Under the pieces are notes generated by a model that ran no database searches, was not told the origin of the DNA, and saw only the letters and a list, made by a program, of their open reading frames with translations. A program made the translations under genes and the position numbers. From Robertmurraya siralis (GTDB lineage Bacteria; Bacillota; Bacilli; Bacillales; Cytobacillaceae), in NCBI RefSeq assembly GCF_005502275.1, contig NZ_SWLZ01000032.1, positions 1-44,425 of the forward strand: DNA of 44,425 nt, written 5' to 3'. Position 1 is the first letter of the stretch. The number at the start of each line of letters is the position of its first letter. Positions 19,653 through 28,294 of the stretch are shown here, one piece after another.

Positions 19653-20474
19653 TTGAATACAACATTTGTGGAGAGAAAACAAATAACCGAAGAAATAACG
19701 GCAGATAACACTCAACTTAGTAAACAAACGAAAATTAGTGTAAAGGACTTAAATTTATTTTATGGGGACAAGCAAGCATTATATGATGTATCCATTAATA
19801 TTAAGGAAAAAGAAGTAACCGCGTTAATCGGTCCTTCAGGATGTGGAAAATCAACGTTTTTGCGTACATTAAATCGTATGAATGACCTTATTGACAGTGT
19901 AAAGATCAACGGAGAAATCATCATTGACGGTGATGACATTTATCGCTCTAATGATGTAATTAAACTCCGTACAAAAGTTGGAATGGTTTTTCAAAAGCCT
20001 AATCTATTTCCAATGAGCATTTATGATAATGTTGCGTATGGTCCACGTATGCAAGGCATCAAAAATAAGTCGAAGTTAAATAAGATTGTTGAGGAAAGCC
20101 TGCGCGGTGCAGCGATTTGGGATGAAGTTAAGGATCGGTTGAAAAGTTCTGCACTTGGACTTTCAGGCGGTCAGCAACAAAGGGTTTGTATAGCAAGAGC
20201 CATCGCCATGAAACCAGATATCATCTTAATGGATGAACCAACATCTGCATTAGATCCTATTTCCACATTAAAAGTTGAAGAATTAATCACAACTATGAAA
20301 AATGACTATACCATTGTTATTGTTACACACAATATGCAACAGGCAGCACGTGTATCAGATAGGACTGCTTTTTTCTTAAGTGGAGAAATTATTGAGTTTG
20401 ATGAAACAAGTAAGATTTTTTCAATGCCAAATGACCAAAGAACCGAGGATTATGTTACCGGTCGATTTGGATAA
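19653..20474 (+). CDS. pstB: Phosphate ABC transporter ATPase PstB
   Basis: A 273-aa ATPase. Walker A is GPSGCGKST near residue 60, the signature [15 protein letters not shown] and Walker [23 protein letters not shown] and the C-terminal [14 protein letters not shown] are PstB-specific. The N-terminal extension of about 25 residues before [12 protein letters not shown] is longer than in many homologues. TTG at 19653 fits GAGGTGA upstream; GTG at 19644 is the other option. Confidence 0.95.
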   Translation: MNTTFVERKQITEEITADNTQLSKQTKISVKDLNLFYGDKQALYDVSINIKEKEVTALIGPSGCGKSTFLRTLNRMNDLIDSVKINGEIIIDGDDIYRSNDVIKLRTKVGMVFQKPNLFPMSIYDNVAYGPRMQGIKNKSKLNKIVEESLRGAAIWDEVKDRLKSSALGLSGGQQQRVCIARAIAMKPDIILMDEPTSALDPISTLKVEELITTMKNDYTIVIVTHNMQQAARVSDRTAFFLSGEIIEFDETSKIFSMPNDQRTEDYVTGRFG

Positions 20475-20488
20475 AGGGAGGCAAATTA

Positions 20489-21145
20489 ATGGTCGTTCGT
20501 GAAAATTTTGAAAATAGCCTGCAGGAATTGCAAACAAAGATGACAGAAATGGGAGAATTGGCAATATCATCATTAGAAAAGGCTTTTACCGCCTTTAAAA
20601 CACAAGATATCGAATTAGCTTTAAGAGTCATTGAAGAGGATAATGAAATTGATGATCTTGAAGAAGAAATTAATCAATTCGCCATTTGGCTTACCGTTAA
20701 AGAACAACCGGTGGCGAGAGATTTACGCAAAATTATTGGAGCTATAAAAATTTCCTCCGAGATAGAAAGGATTGCTGACTTTGGAGTAAATATTGCTAAG
20801 TCTGCCATCAAAATAGGCAGTGAACATTCCTTAATTTCATTGACACAACTTGAATCAATGAAGGATGCATGCATAAATATGTTGCAAAAGGCTCTGCAAT
20901 CATTTATTGACGAGAATATTGTGCTAGCAAAAGAAGTTGGTGATATGGATGATGTCGTTGACGAATACAGCAATGAAACGTATAAGCAATTAACCACTTA
21001 CTTAAGTGAGCACCCTGAAGAAACCAATCAGCTCGTACAATTATTATTTATCAATCGTTATCTTGAAAGAACTGCTGACCATATCACCAATATTGCTGAA
21101 AGTGCGGCATATCTTATAAAAGGCCGGAGATACGATTTGAATTAA
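20489..21145 (+). CDS. phoU: Phosphate transport regulator PhoU
   Basis: A 218-aa all-helical protein with two PhoU repeats. Metal-binding acidic motifs are seen as EEDNEIDDLEEEI and, in repeat two, GDMDDVVDEYSNE. EIERIADFGVNIA and LERTADHITNIAESAAYL are the conserved pair. It links the Pst transporter to phosphate signalling and limits uptake. ATG at 20489 follows GGGAGG, 14 bases after pstB. Confidence 0.95.
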   Translation: MVVRENFENSLQELQTKMTEMGELAISSLEKAFTAFKTQDIELALRVIEEDNEIDDLEEEINQFAIWLTVKEQPVARDLRKIIGAIKISSEIERIADFGVNIAKSAIKIGSEHSLISLTQLESMKDACINMLQKALQSFIDENIVLAKEVGDMDDVVDEYSNETYKQLTTYLSEHPEETNQLVQLLFINRYLERTADHITNIAESAAYLIKGRRYDLN

Positions 21146-21151
21146 TAAATA

Positions 21152-21190
21152 AAGAGAGGAGACGTATATTTTTGCCCCTCTCTTATTTCA
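21152..21190 (+). terminator. Probable terminator of pstSCAB-phoU
   Basis: AAGAGAGG (21152-21159) pairs with CCTCTCTT (21177-21184). The following ATTTCAGTTT is only weakly T-rich, so termination may be partial. Confidence 0.55.
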
Positions 21191-21266
21191 GTTTAAATAT
21201 CTATAAACCGTATAACTGGTTTAGTTATTTTAATGTACACACTTCAGCTAAAAAAGGAACGGTCAT

Positions 21267-21374
21267 TTGACTTTAGAAGGATTTCAAATTGTAAATGCAG
21301 ACCTAAATGAGCTTAAGCGTAATATTATTTTTTTTAATCAGCGGTTGCAGGATATACTTGATGAAAATCGGTGA
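21267..21374 (+). CDS. Candidate 35-aa peptide after phoU
   Basis: TTG at 21267 with AAGGAA seven bases before opens a 35-codon frame. It begins MTLEGFQIVNADLNELK, ends QRLQDILDENR and is predicted helical and amphipathic. It stands alone between phoU and yusF. I recognise no family; the composition looks protein-like but the length makes chance possible. Confidence 0.35.
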   Translation: MTLEGFQIVNADLNELKRNIIFFNQRLQDILDENR

Positions 21375-21420
21375 TTAAAAATATTCACTCGTACTTTTAG
21401 CATCGCAGCTATTTCAAGAG

Positions 21421-21774
21421 TCAACGTTCCAAATACTCTGTATGCACATCTATATTCGCTGCTAAAAGAACGGTAGCTAAATGGTGCTCTGGCGCGCTTG
21501 CAACCTCCCGATACATCTTATCTATATAAAGATGCTCAACCTCCGGCAATTCGCGAATAAATTGTCTTCTTAACTTTTCTCCGGCATCATCCGCATCCAC
21601 TAAAATATATACTTCTTTGCCGCTTATATAATCCACTAACTCATCAAGGCGAGAAATACTAATCGTACCATTCGTACAAATAATTTCAATTGGCTCCTTT
21701 ATAATACTTTTCACCTTTCGTTTGTCAGAGGTTCCTTCAACGATGATAATCTTTTCTGTGTTCGAATCAAGCAT
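21421..21774 (-). CDS. yusF: Toprim-domain protein (YusF-like)
   Basis: A 117-aa protein that is essentially one Toprim domain: the catalytic Glu in IIIVEGTSDKR, a central strand IEIICTNGT, and the DxD motif in YILVDADDAGEKLRR. Toprim folds occur in primases, topoisomerases and RNase M5-type nucleases; the small stand-alone form has no proven role that I know. The ATG at 21772-21774 has GGGTGA upstream and is preferred to a GTG nine bases earlier. B. subtilis yusF has the same neighbours. Confidence 0.85.
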   Translation of the reverse strand: MLDSNTEKIIIVEGTSDKRKVKSIIKEPIEIICTNGTISISRLDELVDYISGKEVYILVDADDAGEKLRRQFIRELPEVEHLYIDKMYREVASAPEHHLATVLLAANIDVHTEYLER

Positions 21775-21905
21775 CTTTATCACCCATCAACGAAAATTGT
21801 ATTTGCCACACTATATGTATTCTAGTAGGAAAGGTTCTTCTCCTGCTTGTCATGAACCATAAACTGTAACGAACTGGATGTCCTATGCTCGATTTATCAT
21901 TTTCT

Positions 21906-21932
21906 AGTAAAAAACGCCCCTAATTAGGAGCG
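21906..21932 (-). terminator. Terminator of gcvH
   Basis: Minus strand CGCTCCTAAT (21932-21923) pairs with the adjacent ATTAGGGGCG (one G-U pair), followed by TTTTTTACTAG. It begins 17 bases after the gcvH stop. Confidence 0.85.
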
Positions 21933-21948
21933 CCTACTATTTTTTTGT

Positions 21949-22332
21949 TTAGTCTTCTTTAATTAAGCTTGCATATTCATCAGCAGACATTAGAGCATCC
22001 ATATCGCTAGCATTGGCTGGCTCAATGACAATCATCCATGCTTTTTCATAGGGAGATTCATTGACAAATTCCGGACTGTCATTTAAATCTTCGTTGATTG
22101 CGACCACTTTTCCACTAATAGGTGCGTATAATTCAGAAACAGTTTTCACCGATTCTACACTCCCAAATGGTTCATTGGCAACCACCTCATCCCCGATCTC
22201 AGGAAGCTCAACAAAGACGATGTCCCCTAATTCTGATTGCGCAAAATCCGTAATTCCAATCCGTGCTGTTTCCCCTTCAAGCTTGACCCATTCATGTTCT
22301 TTTGAATAACGCAGTTCTTTTGGTGTGTTCAT
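21949..22332 (-). CDS. gcvH: Glycine cleavage system H protein
   Basis: A 127-aa lipoyl carrier. The lipoylated residue is Lys63 in [15 protein letters not shown]. It carries the aminomethyl group between P, T and L proteins, and in Bacillus it also serves as the lipoyl donor for the 2-oxoacid dehydrogenases. ATG at 22330-22332 with TGGAGGG upstream. Monocistronic, with its own terminator; length is the family norm. The other glycine-cleavage genes are not in the window. Confidence 0.97.
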   Translation of the reverse strand: MNTPKELRYSKEHEWVKLEGETARIGITDFAQSELGDIVFVELPEIGDEVVANEPFGSVESVKTVSELYAPISGKVVAINEDLNDSPEFVNESPYEKAWMIVIEPANASDMDALMSADEYASLIKED

Positions 22333-22683
22333 GCAAATCCCTCCAAAATAATTGTACTGTTACATTAACGCTGTTTTCGTTTTGATTGAAGATTTTTTGT
22401 AAACATCTTAAAACAGACATTTCAACCCCATACTTCACTACGAGGCAGATTTGATTTTTGCACGGCACTTTTCGCTACAACATCATCGTGATTTTACGAG
22501 GGGAAAAATATAGTCTTTAAAGAGTTTTTCCCATCTCTCCGATGTTTTTCGCAAAGAACCCGCATCATCATGACCGTTTTTTATCCATCAATCCCCTTGT
22601 TTTTTACGAGCAAAGGTTATTGTAACCAGAATTAAATTTTTGCAACAAATATTTATTGTCCTGAAAAAAGACTTTCATACAGA
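22333..22683. other. Gene-free stretch upstream of gcvH
   Basis: About 350 bases without a credible gene. The only structure noticed is a short palindrome, GGTTATTGTAACC (22614-22626). The gcvH promoter must lie at the low-coordinate end but no strong -35/-10 pair stood out. Confidence 0.45.
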
Positions 22684-22841
22684 GTGTAGACAAAGTCAAA
22701 AATAAAATCAGTTCTCTTCAGGCTGAGTGAAAACGTTTGTTTTCGAGGCGCGAAGCCTTGGGAGGAGCGGAGTTACCATAATAGGTAATGAGCACCGGAC
22801 AAGACGAGCAACAAAGAAAGCGAGCGTTTGTCAACAGCCTG
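22684..22841. repeat. Dispersed repeat element, copy A
   Basis: Starts GTGTAGACAAAG, contains GCGAAGCCTTGGGAGGAGCG, then GAGTTACCATAATAGGTAAT, and ends AAGCGAGCGTTTG...CAGCCTG. A second copy with the same blocks lies at 40369-40524. The ends are partly inverted (CAGGCTG near 22719 against CAGCCTG at 22835-22841). The last 11 bases overlap the final codons and stop of yusI. Confidence 0.8.
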
Positions 22842-23184
22842 TTTCATATTCATTTTCTTTAAATCCCAAAATGACGTTATTGCCGTCTGTCAATAACGGA
22901 CGCTTAATGAGCATACCATCAGAAGCAAGAATATCAAGCAGTTCGTCCTCGGAAGCGGTCTTCATCTTGTCTTTTAAACCAAGCTCTCTGTATTTCATCC
23001 CACTTGTATTAAAAAACTTTTTCAGTTCCAATCCGCTGCTTTTATATAGGTGCTCAAGCTCTGAACGAGAAGGCGGATCTTCAACAATATGTACTTCCTT
23101 ATACGAAATTTCATGGTTATCGAGCCACTTCTTAGCATTTCGGCAAGTCCCACATTTCGGATACCAATAAAAGGTTAATGCCAT
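22831..23184 (-). CDS. yusI: ArsC/Spx-family protein YusI
   Basis: A 117-aa thioredoxin-fold protein of the ArsC/Spx family. Cys11-Gly-Thr-Cys14 in YPKCGTCRNAKKWL is the redox pair, KKFFNTSGMKYRELGL the family core, and MLIKRPLL the conserved arginine segment. Some relatives (Spx, MgsR) bind RNA polymerase; an arsenate reductase role is less likely without ars genes nearby. ATG at 23182-23184 with AGGTGA upstream. Its last codons and stop lie inside a dispersed repeat. Confidence 0.9.
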   Translation of the reverse strand: MALTFYWYPKCGTCRNAKKWLDNHEISYKEVHIVEDPPSRSELEHLYKSSGLELKKFFNTSGMKYRELGLKDKMKTASEDELLDILASDGMLIKRPLLTDGNNVILGFKENEYETGC

Positions 23185-23324
23185 GTTTTCACCTACCTAT
23201 GTTATGTTATCCATATTTAGATAAAGTTTGCCATCTATATTTGAATAGTACCATATGAGCCTGGTCATCACAACGATCGAGATAGACTCTTTCTTTCAAC
23301 TTTAACGAATTCCCCGTCCAAACA

Positions 23325-23703
23325 AAACAAAAGATGGTCTCTTCCGAAAGCATGATTATGTGTAGGATCAGTATTAGGATGGTGATCGCTGCCTGCAAGT
23401 GCAGGTCTTCAAGTACACAACGACAACAAAGGAAGGAGAGCGGCAATAGCAATCAAATTCAGCGATTTGTGCAGAAGGTCCGTTCCTATCCCCGTGTACG
23501 GAAAGGTAACACCCTCCAAAACTTATACAACGTCCTAATCTTACAGAGAAGAGGCAGAACATCTATGTCACAACGATGAATGAAATCAAACAGATCTACG
23601 CGAAACGCAAGGAGACAATTGAACGTGTCCTTGCGGATGCGAAGGACAAGCAGGGGATGCGATGGACAACCTTACGAGGTCTTAAAAACAAGTTATGCAG
23701 GCA
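23325..23703 (+). pseudogene. IS1182-family transposase, C-terminal remnant
   Basis: Translated pieces across frames: TKDGLFRKHDYV then two in-frame TAG codons where the family has Tyr; YTTTTKEGERQ; SAICAEGPFLSPCTER; and, from about 23576, QIYAKRKETIERVLADAKDK followed by QGMRWTTLRGLK. The last two match the conserved end of IS1182 transposases. Nonsense codons, a frameshift and loss of the N terminus show it is dead. Confidence 0.8.
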
Positions 23704-23814
23704 ATGTACAAATGATAATTTAAATATGTACAGGATTGCTTGAATAAATATGTACAAAATTGACAACAGAATTCATACTAATCTTGGGTAATTAGTATGT
23801 ACATAAAATGAAAT

Positions 23815-24280
23815 GTAGAAACAGACTTTGAGATTAACAGTCCTTCGGAGTTACCAAAATTCAAACAAGTAATGGAGCATTTAAAAATGAAAATAAATAA
23901 AAGTCAGTTAGCTAGGGATTTGGGTGTGGATCGTAGAACAATTGATAAATATCTAAATGGTTTTATTCCAAAACGTAAGCGTGATAAGCCTTCAAAAATC
24001 GATGCTTATTATCAAATAATATCAGCACTTCTATCAGAGGATTCAAAGCAGCAGTTTTATTATCGTAGAGTGCTTTGGCAATATTTAAAGGATAATCATG
24101 GTCTTGATGGTTCAGCTTCTACATTCAAAGCTTATATTGCGAGAACACCAGAACTTAAAGCATATTTTGATGAGGACAAAATAATTACCTCTCCTAAAGG
24201 AGCAGCTCGTTTTGAAACTCCAGCTGGTAAACTAGCACAATTAGATTGAAAAGAAAGCATTCCCTTTGAAACAAAAGATG
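23815..24280 (+). pseudogene. istA N-terminal fragment (IS21 transposase)
   Basis: The reading frame runs TDFEINSPSELPKFKQVMEH, LARDLGVDRRTIDKYLNGF (HTH), VLWQYLKDNHGLDGS, then AGKLAQLD. A TGA at 24247-24249 replaces the Trp codon of the family motif LDWKE, after which KESIPFETKDGHKF continues in frame and the gene stops. The expected start codon is GTA here (23815), so initiation is probably lost too; an ATG at 23872 remains. Confidence 0.8.
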
Positions 24281-24286
24281 GTCATA

Positions 24287-24430
24287 AATTCCAAAGAGTG
24301 GGATAAAATCTTTCAAGAGACGAAGATAGCAAATGCGATTTTAGATCGCATTTTACATCACGCAACAGTCGTTTCAATTGTGGGTGATTCCTATCGGTTA
24401 AAGGATCATTTAACAAAGGAAAACGAGTGA
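24287..24430 (+). pseudogene. istB C-terminal fragment (IS21 helper ATPase)
   Basis: A 47-codon tail: NSKEWDKIFQETKIANAILD, then RILHHATVVSIVGDSYRLKD. This matches the end of IstB. All ATPase motifs are gone. It joins the istA fragment through the internal deletion near 24285. Confidence 0.8.
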
Positions 24431-24484
24431 TTTTGTACATCCTTACGCAAGTGAAATTGTACATATTTGTGTTGACATTTATAA

Positions 24485-24640
24485 GGTGTATTCGGACAGA
24501 ACAAGGAAAACAAGAAAGATATTTGTCCGAATGAGAGGTGTATTTGGACCAAACGGGAAAAGCGAGAAAGACATTTGTCCGAATGAGAGGTGTATTCGGA
24601 CAGAACAACGAGTGAAACTTTTAAGGTCAAGTCCGAATAA
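24485..24640. repeat. 52-bp tandem repeat, about three copies
   Basis: Units start at 24485, 24537 and 24589, exactly 52 bp apart, each beginning GGTGTATT(C/T)GGAC. Within each, TTCGGACA and TGTCCGAA-type sequences face each other, so each unit can fold into a stem-loop. Unit 3 is more divergent. Several reading frames cross the array, but they are repeat artefacts. Confidence 0.85.
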
Positions 24641-24779
24641 GCTCCCAATTCGACTAACCAGAATAAATGTAGTCTGCAAGAGTCCAATATTTAAAACAAT
24701 CTGCGGAACCAACGTTATTTGCGTTCTCCCTCGACAGAACAGAGGAAAGCAGTTCTAGAAATACTGCAAAAATAGACGG

Positions 24780-24932
24780 CTGAAAACTTTTCAAGTGGCT
24801 CAAGCGACTGCTCCGGAGGCTCACCGCCCCCCGGAAAGCAAGCGTCTGGAGAGGAAATCAACGTTTTTAGCGCAATTCCAATCCAAAAATGACAAAATCC
24901 ATCGATAGGGAGCCCTTTCGATGGATTTTGTC
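24780..24932. repeat. GC-rich dispersed repeat ending in a 15-bp hairpin
   Basis: Contains GGAGGCTCACCGCCCCCCGG, then AAAGCAAGCGTCTGG and GGAAATCAACG, common to a second copy at 31570-31775. It ends with a perfect 15-bp inverted repeat, GACAAAATCCATCGA (24891-24905) against 24918-24932, and a conserved TCGACA. Confidence 0.8.
24884..24932 (-). terminator. Terminator of fadNAE supplied by the repeat hairpin
   Basis: On the minus strand the 15-bp hairpin (24932-24891) is followed by ATTTTTGG. A second inverted repeat, AGCTCCC (24943-24949) against GGGAGCT (24961-24967), lies between it and the fadE stop; its T run is weak on either strand. Confidence 0.65.
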
Positions 24933-24995
24933 GACAGTCTGAAGCTCCCCTCAATATGAAGGGAGCTTTACTTTAAGAAAACTTTGTCTGAACTC

Positions 24996-26780
24996 TTATA
25001 ATACGTATCTCTCTGCATCAATTAACTTAAGGGACGCTTCGCGCTTTTTAGCAATGACATTAATCGGTGTGTGGCGAGTAAGCTTACGAAGTGTCGAAAT
25101 CATCATCCGCAATGTGTCACCACTCTCAACCGCCACCAATGTTTCTTTTGCATCTGCTTCGATTTTATTAAAGGCTTCTTGACAGAAAATTTGTGTATAA
25201 AGAAGCTTTTGCTGATTCTTCTCAAGACCTGTTTTAGCAATTGCTTTTTCTGTGCGCAAAATAACAGATTCCATTGCATAAACATTCGCAATAATGTCAG
25301 CTACATTTACGAAGATTTCCTGCTCTTTATCGACATCTTTTCCGTATTTTTGAGCAGCAAGACCAGCAGCAAGCAACGAGATTTTCTTTCCATTGCCAAC
25401 AAGAAGCTTCTCTTGTGCTAATGGTTCATCACCTGGTTCTTCTGGCATCAGCATCATTAACTCTTCTTGTAAGGCCATCGCTTTTTGGAAGAGCGGCAGC
25501 TCGCCCTTTAGGGCCTTCTTCAAATAAGTGCCTAAGACGAGGAGACGATTGATTTCATTTGTACCTTCAAATATTCGGTTAATACGTGAGTCCCGGTAAG
25601 CACGAGCAATTTCGTATTCTTCCATGAATCCGTAACCACCATGAAGCTGAACTCCTTCATCTACAACATAGTCAAGCACTTCTGTATTGAAAAACTTTCC
25701 TAAAGAGCATTCAATTGCGTACTCGGCAATTGAGGCAGCTACTGCCTTCCCTCCATTGACTTCTTCATCAGTAAGCTTGCTCATCCGCTCTTCGAATAAT
25801 CCTACGGTGCGGTATATGGAGCTTTCTGCAGCATATAATTTCGATGCCATCGTCGCAATTTTTTCTTTTGTTAAATTGAAAGCAGATATCGGTGTTTTAA
25901 ATTGCTGACGTTGATTCGTATATGGAATGGTAATCTCTAATGCCCGTTTCGCTCCCCCTAATGCACCAACGCCTAATTTATAGCGGCCAATGTTCAAAAT
26001 ATTAAAGGCAATAATATGGCCTCTGCCGATTTCACCTAATAAATTCTCTACTGGCACTTCCGCATCTTCAAGAATAAGCGTACGAGTTGATGAGCTTTTA
26101 ATTCCCATTTTATCCTCTTCAGCACCGGTGGATACCCCAGGAAATTCTCTTTCAACAATAAAAGCTGAGAATTTATCGCCGTCTATTTTTGCATAAACGA
26201 CAAATACATCCGCAAATCCAGCGTTGGTAATCCATTGTTTTTCTCCATTTAATAGATAATGTGTGCCGGCATCGTTAAGCTTTGCTACCGTTTTTGCTCC
26301 AAGTGCATCAGAACCAGAGCTAGGTTCTGTTAAAGCATAAGCGGCAATTTTTTCTCCAGTTGCCAGCTCAGGAAGATACTTTTTCTTTTGTTCTTCGTTC
26401 CCAAAAAGGACAATTGGAAGAGAACCAATACCGACGTGGGCCCCATGGGTAATTCCAAATCCACCGGCAATCGCCATTTTTTCAGCAATCAACGCAGAGC
26501 TCACCTTATCAAGCGCAAGACCTCCGTATTCTTCAGGAACGTCTGCTCCGAGGAGACCCAGCTCCCCCGCTGATTTTAACAGTTTCACAGAACGATCAAA
26601 CTCATGCTTTTCAAGATACGGCACTTCAGGTAAAACCTCATTAACAACGAAATCCTCTGTTGTTTTGGCAATCATTACTTGCTCATCGGAAAAATCCTCT
26701 GGAGTAAAGACTTGTTCATAGCTCACATCTTCAATAAGAAAGCTTCCACCTTTAATTAGGTTTTCAGTTTGATTTGACAT
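24996..26780 (-). CDS. fadE: Acyl-CoA dehydrogenase FadE
   Basis: A 594-aa FAD enzyme for the first step of beta-oxidation, of the long (VLCAD-like) form with a C-terminal extension. Hallmarks are [54 protein letters not shown] and FEGTNEINR, with the catalytic Glu near residue 410. Length equals that of the B. subtilis enzyme. ATG at 26778-26780 with GGAGG upstream, 61 bases after fadA. Electrons are expected to pass to ETF, which is not in the window. Confidence 0.96.
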   Translation of the reverse strand: MSNQTENLIKGGSFLIEDVSYEQVFTPEDFSDEQVMIAKTTEDFVVNEVLPEVPYLEKHEFDRSVKLLKSAGELGLLGADVPEEYGGLALDKVSSALIAEKMAIAGGFGITHGAHVGIGSLPIVLFGNEEQKKKYLPELATGEKIAAYALTEPSSGSDALGAKTVAKLNDAGTHYLLNGEKQWITNAGFADVFVVYAKIDGDKFSAFIVEREFPGVSTGAEEDKMGIKSSSTRTLILEDAEVPVENLLGEIGRGHIIAFNILNIGRYKLGVGALGGAKRALEITIPYTNQRQQFKTPISAFNLTKEKIATMASKLYAAESSIYRTVGLFEERMSKLTDEEVNGGKAVAASIAEYAIECSLGKFFNTEVLDYVVDEGVQLHGGYGFMEEYEIARAYRDSRINRIFEGTNEINRLLVLGTYLKKALKGELPLFQKAMALQEELMMLMPEEPGDEPLAQEKLLVGNGKKISLLAAGLAAQKYGKDVDKEQEIFVNVADIIANVYAMESVILRTEKAIAKTGLEKNQQKLLYTQIFCQEAFNKIEADAKETLVAVESGDTLRMMISTLRKLTRHTPINVIAKKREASLKLIDAERYVL

Positions 26781-26841
26781 GCGAAAATTCCTCCATTCAT
26801 TTTAAAGAGATGTATTATTTACACCCCAGATTTAACGTTGC

Positions 26842-28017
26842 TTACAGCAGCTCAAATACTCCAGCCGCACCCATTCCGCCGCCGATACACATCGTGACGA
26901 CGCCAAATTGTTCATTGCGACGCTTCATTTCATGTATTAAGGACAATGTTAATTTCGCACCTGTACAGCCAAGCGGATGTCCCAGGGCAATGGCCCCTCC
27001 GTTAACATTCACCTTTTCTTCATCCAATCCAAGCTCGCGAATGACTTGAAGGGATTGTGAAGCAAATGCTTCATTCAATTCAAATAGACCAATATCAGAC
27101 AGTTCTAGTCCAGCTAGTTTCAAAGCTTTCGGGATAGCCACAACCGGGCCAACACCCATAATTTCAGGCGGTACGCCACCAACGGCGAAGGATCTGAACT
27201 TGACAAGCGGCCTTAGCCCTTGTGCTTCCGCTTTTTCTCGATCCATTATCAGCACAGCAGCAGCACCATCACTCGTTTGCGAGGAGTTCCCTGCGGTAAC
27301 AGAACCTGTAACTGAAAAAGCCGGTCGTAATTTAGCCAATGTTGCCACCGTCGATTCAGGACGAACCCCTTCATCTTCGCTAAAAGTAAATGTTTTTTCG
27401 ACAAGTTTGTTCTTGCTGTCCACATAACGATTTATGACTTCGACCGGGACAATTTCGTCAACAAATTTCCCTTCTTGAATTGCCTTGGCAGCTCTTTGAT
27501 GACTGCGTACAGCAAAAGCATCCTGATCCTCTCGTGTGATTCCGTATTTTTTTGCTACTTCCTCAGCTGTATGGCCCATGCCCATATAATATTCAGGAGC
27601 TGTTTCAGCAAGTTTGGCATTTGGACGGACGACATGCCCCATCATCGGCACCATGCTCATTGACTCTGCTCCGCCTGCTAGAACCGTATCAGCATGACCG
27701 ATCATAATTTTTTCAGCTCCATAAGCAATCGTTTGCAGACCTGAGGAACAATAACGATTGACTGTTACAGCCGGAACAGTGTCAGGTAGGCCAGCCAAAG
27801 CGCCAATATTTCGCGCCATATTCAAACCTTGTTCAGCTTCAGGCATGGCACAACCAATAATTAAGTCATCGATATTTCCTTCGTACCCGCCCGCTCTTCT
27901 TAACGTTTCCTTGACAACAAGAGCACCTAAATCATCGGGCCTCATATTTGCAAGCGAACCCTTCTTTGCTTTTCCGACCGGAGTACGCGCTCCTGCAACA
28001 ATTACCGCTTCTCTCAT
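26842..28017 (-). CDS. fadA: Acetyl-CoA acyltransferase (thiolase) FadA
   Basis: A 391-aa thiolase for the last step of beta-oxidation. The acyl-accepting Cys90 is in [10 protein letters not shown]; His347 ([10 protein letters not shown]) and Cys377 ([12 protein letters not shown]) complete the site. The frame is open 8 codons further, but the ATG at 28015-28017 ([15 protein letters not shown]) has GAGAGGG six bases upstream and gives the usual length. Middle gene of fadN-fadA-fadE. Confidence 0.96.
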   Translation of the reverse strand: MREAVIVAGARTPVGKAKKGSLANMRPDDLGALVVKETLRRAGGYEGNIDDLIIGCAMPEAEQGLNMARNIGALAGLPDTVPAVTVNRYCSSGLQTIAYGAEKIMIGHADTVLAGGAESMSMVPMMGHVVRPNAKLAETAPEYYMGMGHTAEEVAKKYGITREDQDAFAVRSHQRAAKAIQEGKFVDEIVPVEVINRYVDSKNKLVEKTFTFSEDEGVRPESTVATLAKLRPAFSVTGSVTAGNSSQTSDGAAAVLIMDREKAEAQGLRPLVKFRSFAVGGVPPEIMGVGPVVAIPKALKLAGLELSDIGLFELNEAFASQSLQVIRELGLDEEKVNVNGGAIALGHPLGCTGAKLTLSLIHEMKRRNEQFGVVTMCIGGGMGAAGVFELL

Positions 28018-28294
28018 CTTATTCCCTCTCTTTCTGCTCATTTTTAGGTAAAATCTCGTTATCTACTAACCAGTTTCAAAATCTTATAGCCGATTTTATT
28101 TTGAGCCGCTTTTTGCATTTACTCACTCCAAACGTTTAATGGAATAAGAGCAATGCCTAAGGCAGAATCAACAGCAGCATATAACGACTTAAAACAAAAT
28201 CTCACAAGATTAGGAGCGAATGAAAACAATGTTCACTCTAATTTCACTAATCGCATTGTATAAATCGCTCTTTTACCTCATTGCCTTCTATACT
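28018..28294. other. Unusually long fadN-fadA spacer
   Basis: 277 bases separate fadN from fadA, longer than expected inside an operon. A stem, GAGTGAA/TTCGCTC on the minus strand (near 28218-28242), could act as a processing site. Two tiny frames (for example [19 protein letters not shown] on the minus strand near 28060-28120, with GGAG upstream) are seen but not convincing as genes. Confidence 0.4.

Larger units (their letters stand above)
23705..24477 (+). mobile_element. IS21-family element with internal deletion
   Basis: Both ends carry repeated TGTACA hexamers (23705, 23727, 23751, 23798 on the left; 24434, 24458 on the right), typical of IS21 terminal repeats. The right tip is TGTTGACA (24470-24477). 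The left tip is not recognisable and probably lies in the IS1182 remnant. The inside joins an istA 5' part directly to an istB 3' part, so nearly 3/4 of the element is missing. Confidence 0.8.

Noticed and set aside
22727-23170. 147-aa plus-strand frame
   Set aside because: Shadow of yusI, with low-complexity Ser-rich sequence and a start inside the dispersed repeat.
22831-23184. yusI as an arsenate reductase of an ars operon
   Set aside because: No arsR, arsB or acr3 nearby; the CGTC motif and synteny fit the Spx-like YusI.
24485-24640. CRISPR-like array
   Set aside because: Units are near-identical throughout with no unique spacers, only three copies are present and no cas gene is nearby.
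24282-24712. Three overlapping minus-strand frames of 77-108 aa
   Set aside because: They are translations of the 52-bp repeats (periodic LSFGQ-type segments) and of the IS21 remnant in antisense.
25071-25421. 116-aa plus-strand frame inside fadE
   Set aside because: Antisense shadow, Cys/Phe-rich, without a ribosome site.
28042-28294. Micro-peptides in the fadN-fadA spacer
   Set aside because: A 19-aa frame with GGAG upstream exists, but there is no family match and such frames are frequent by chance.
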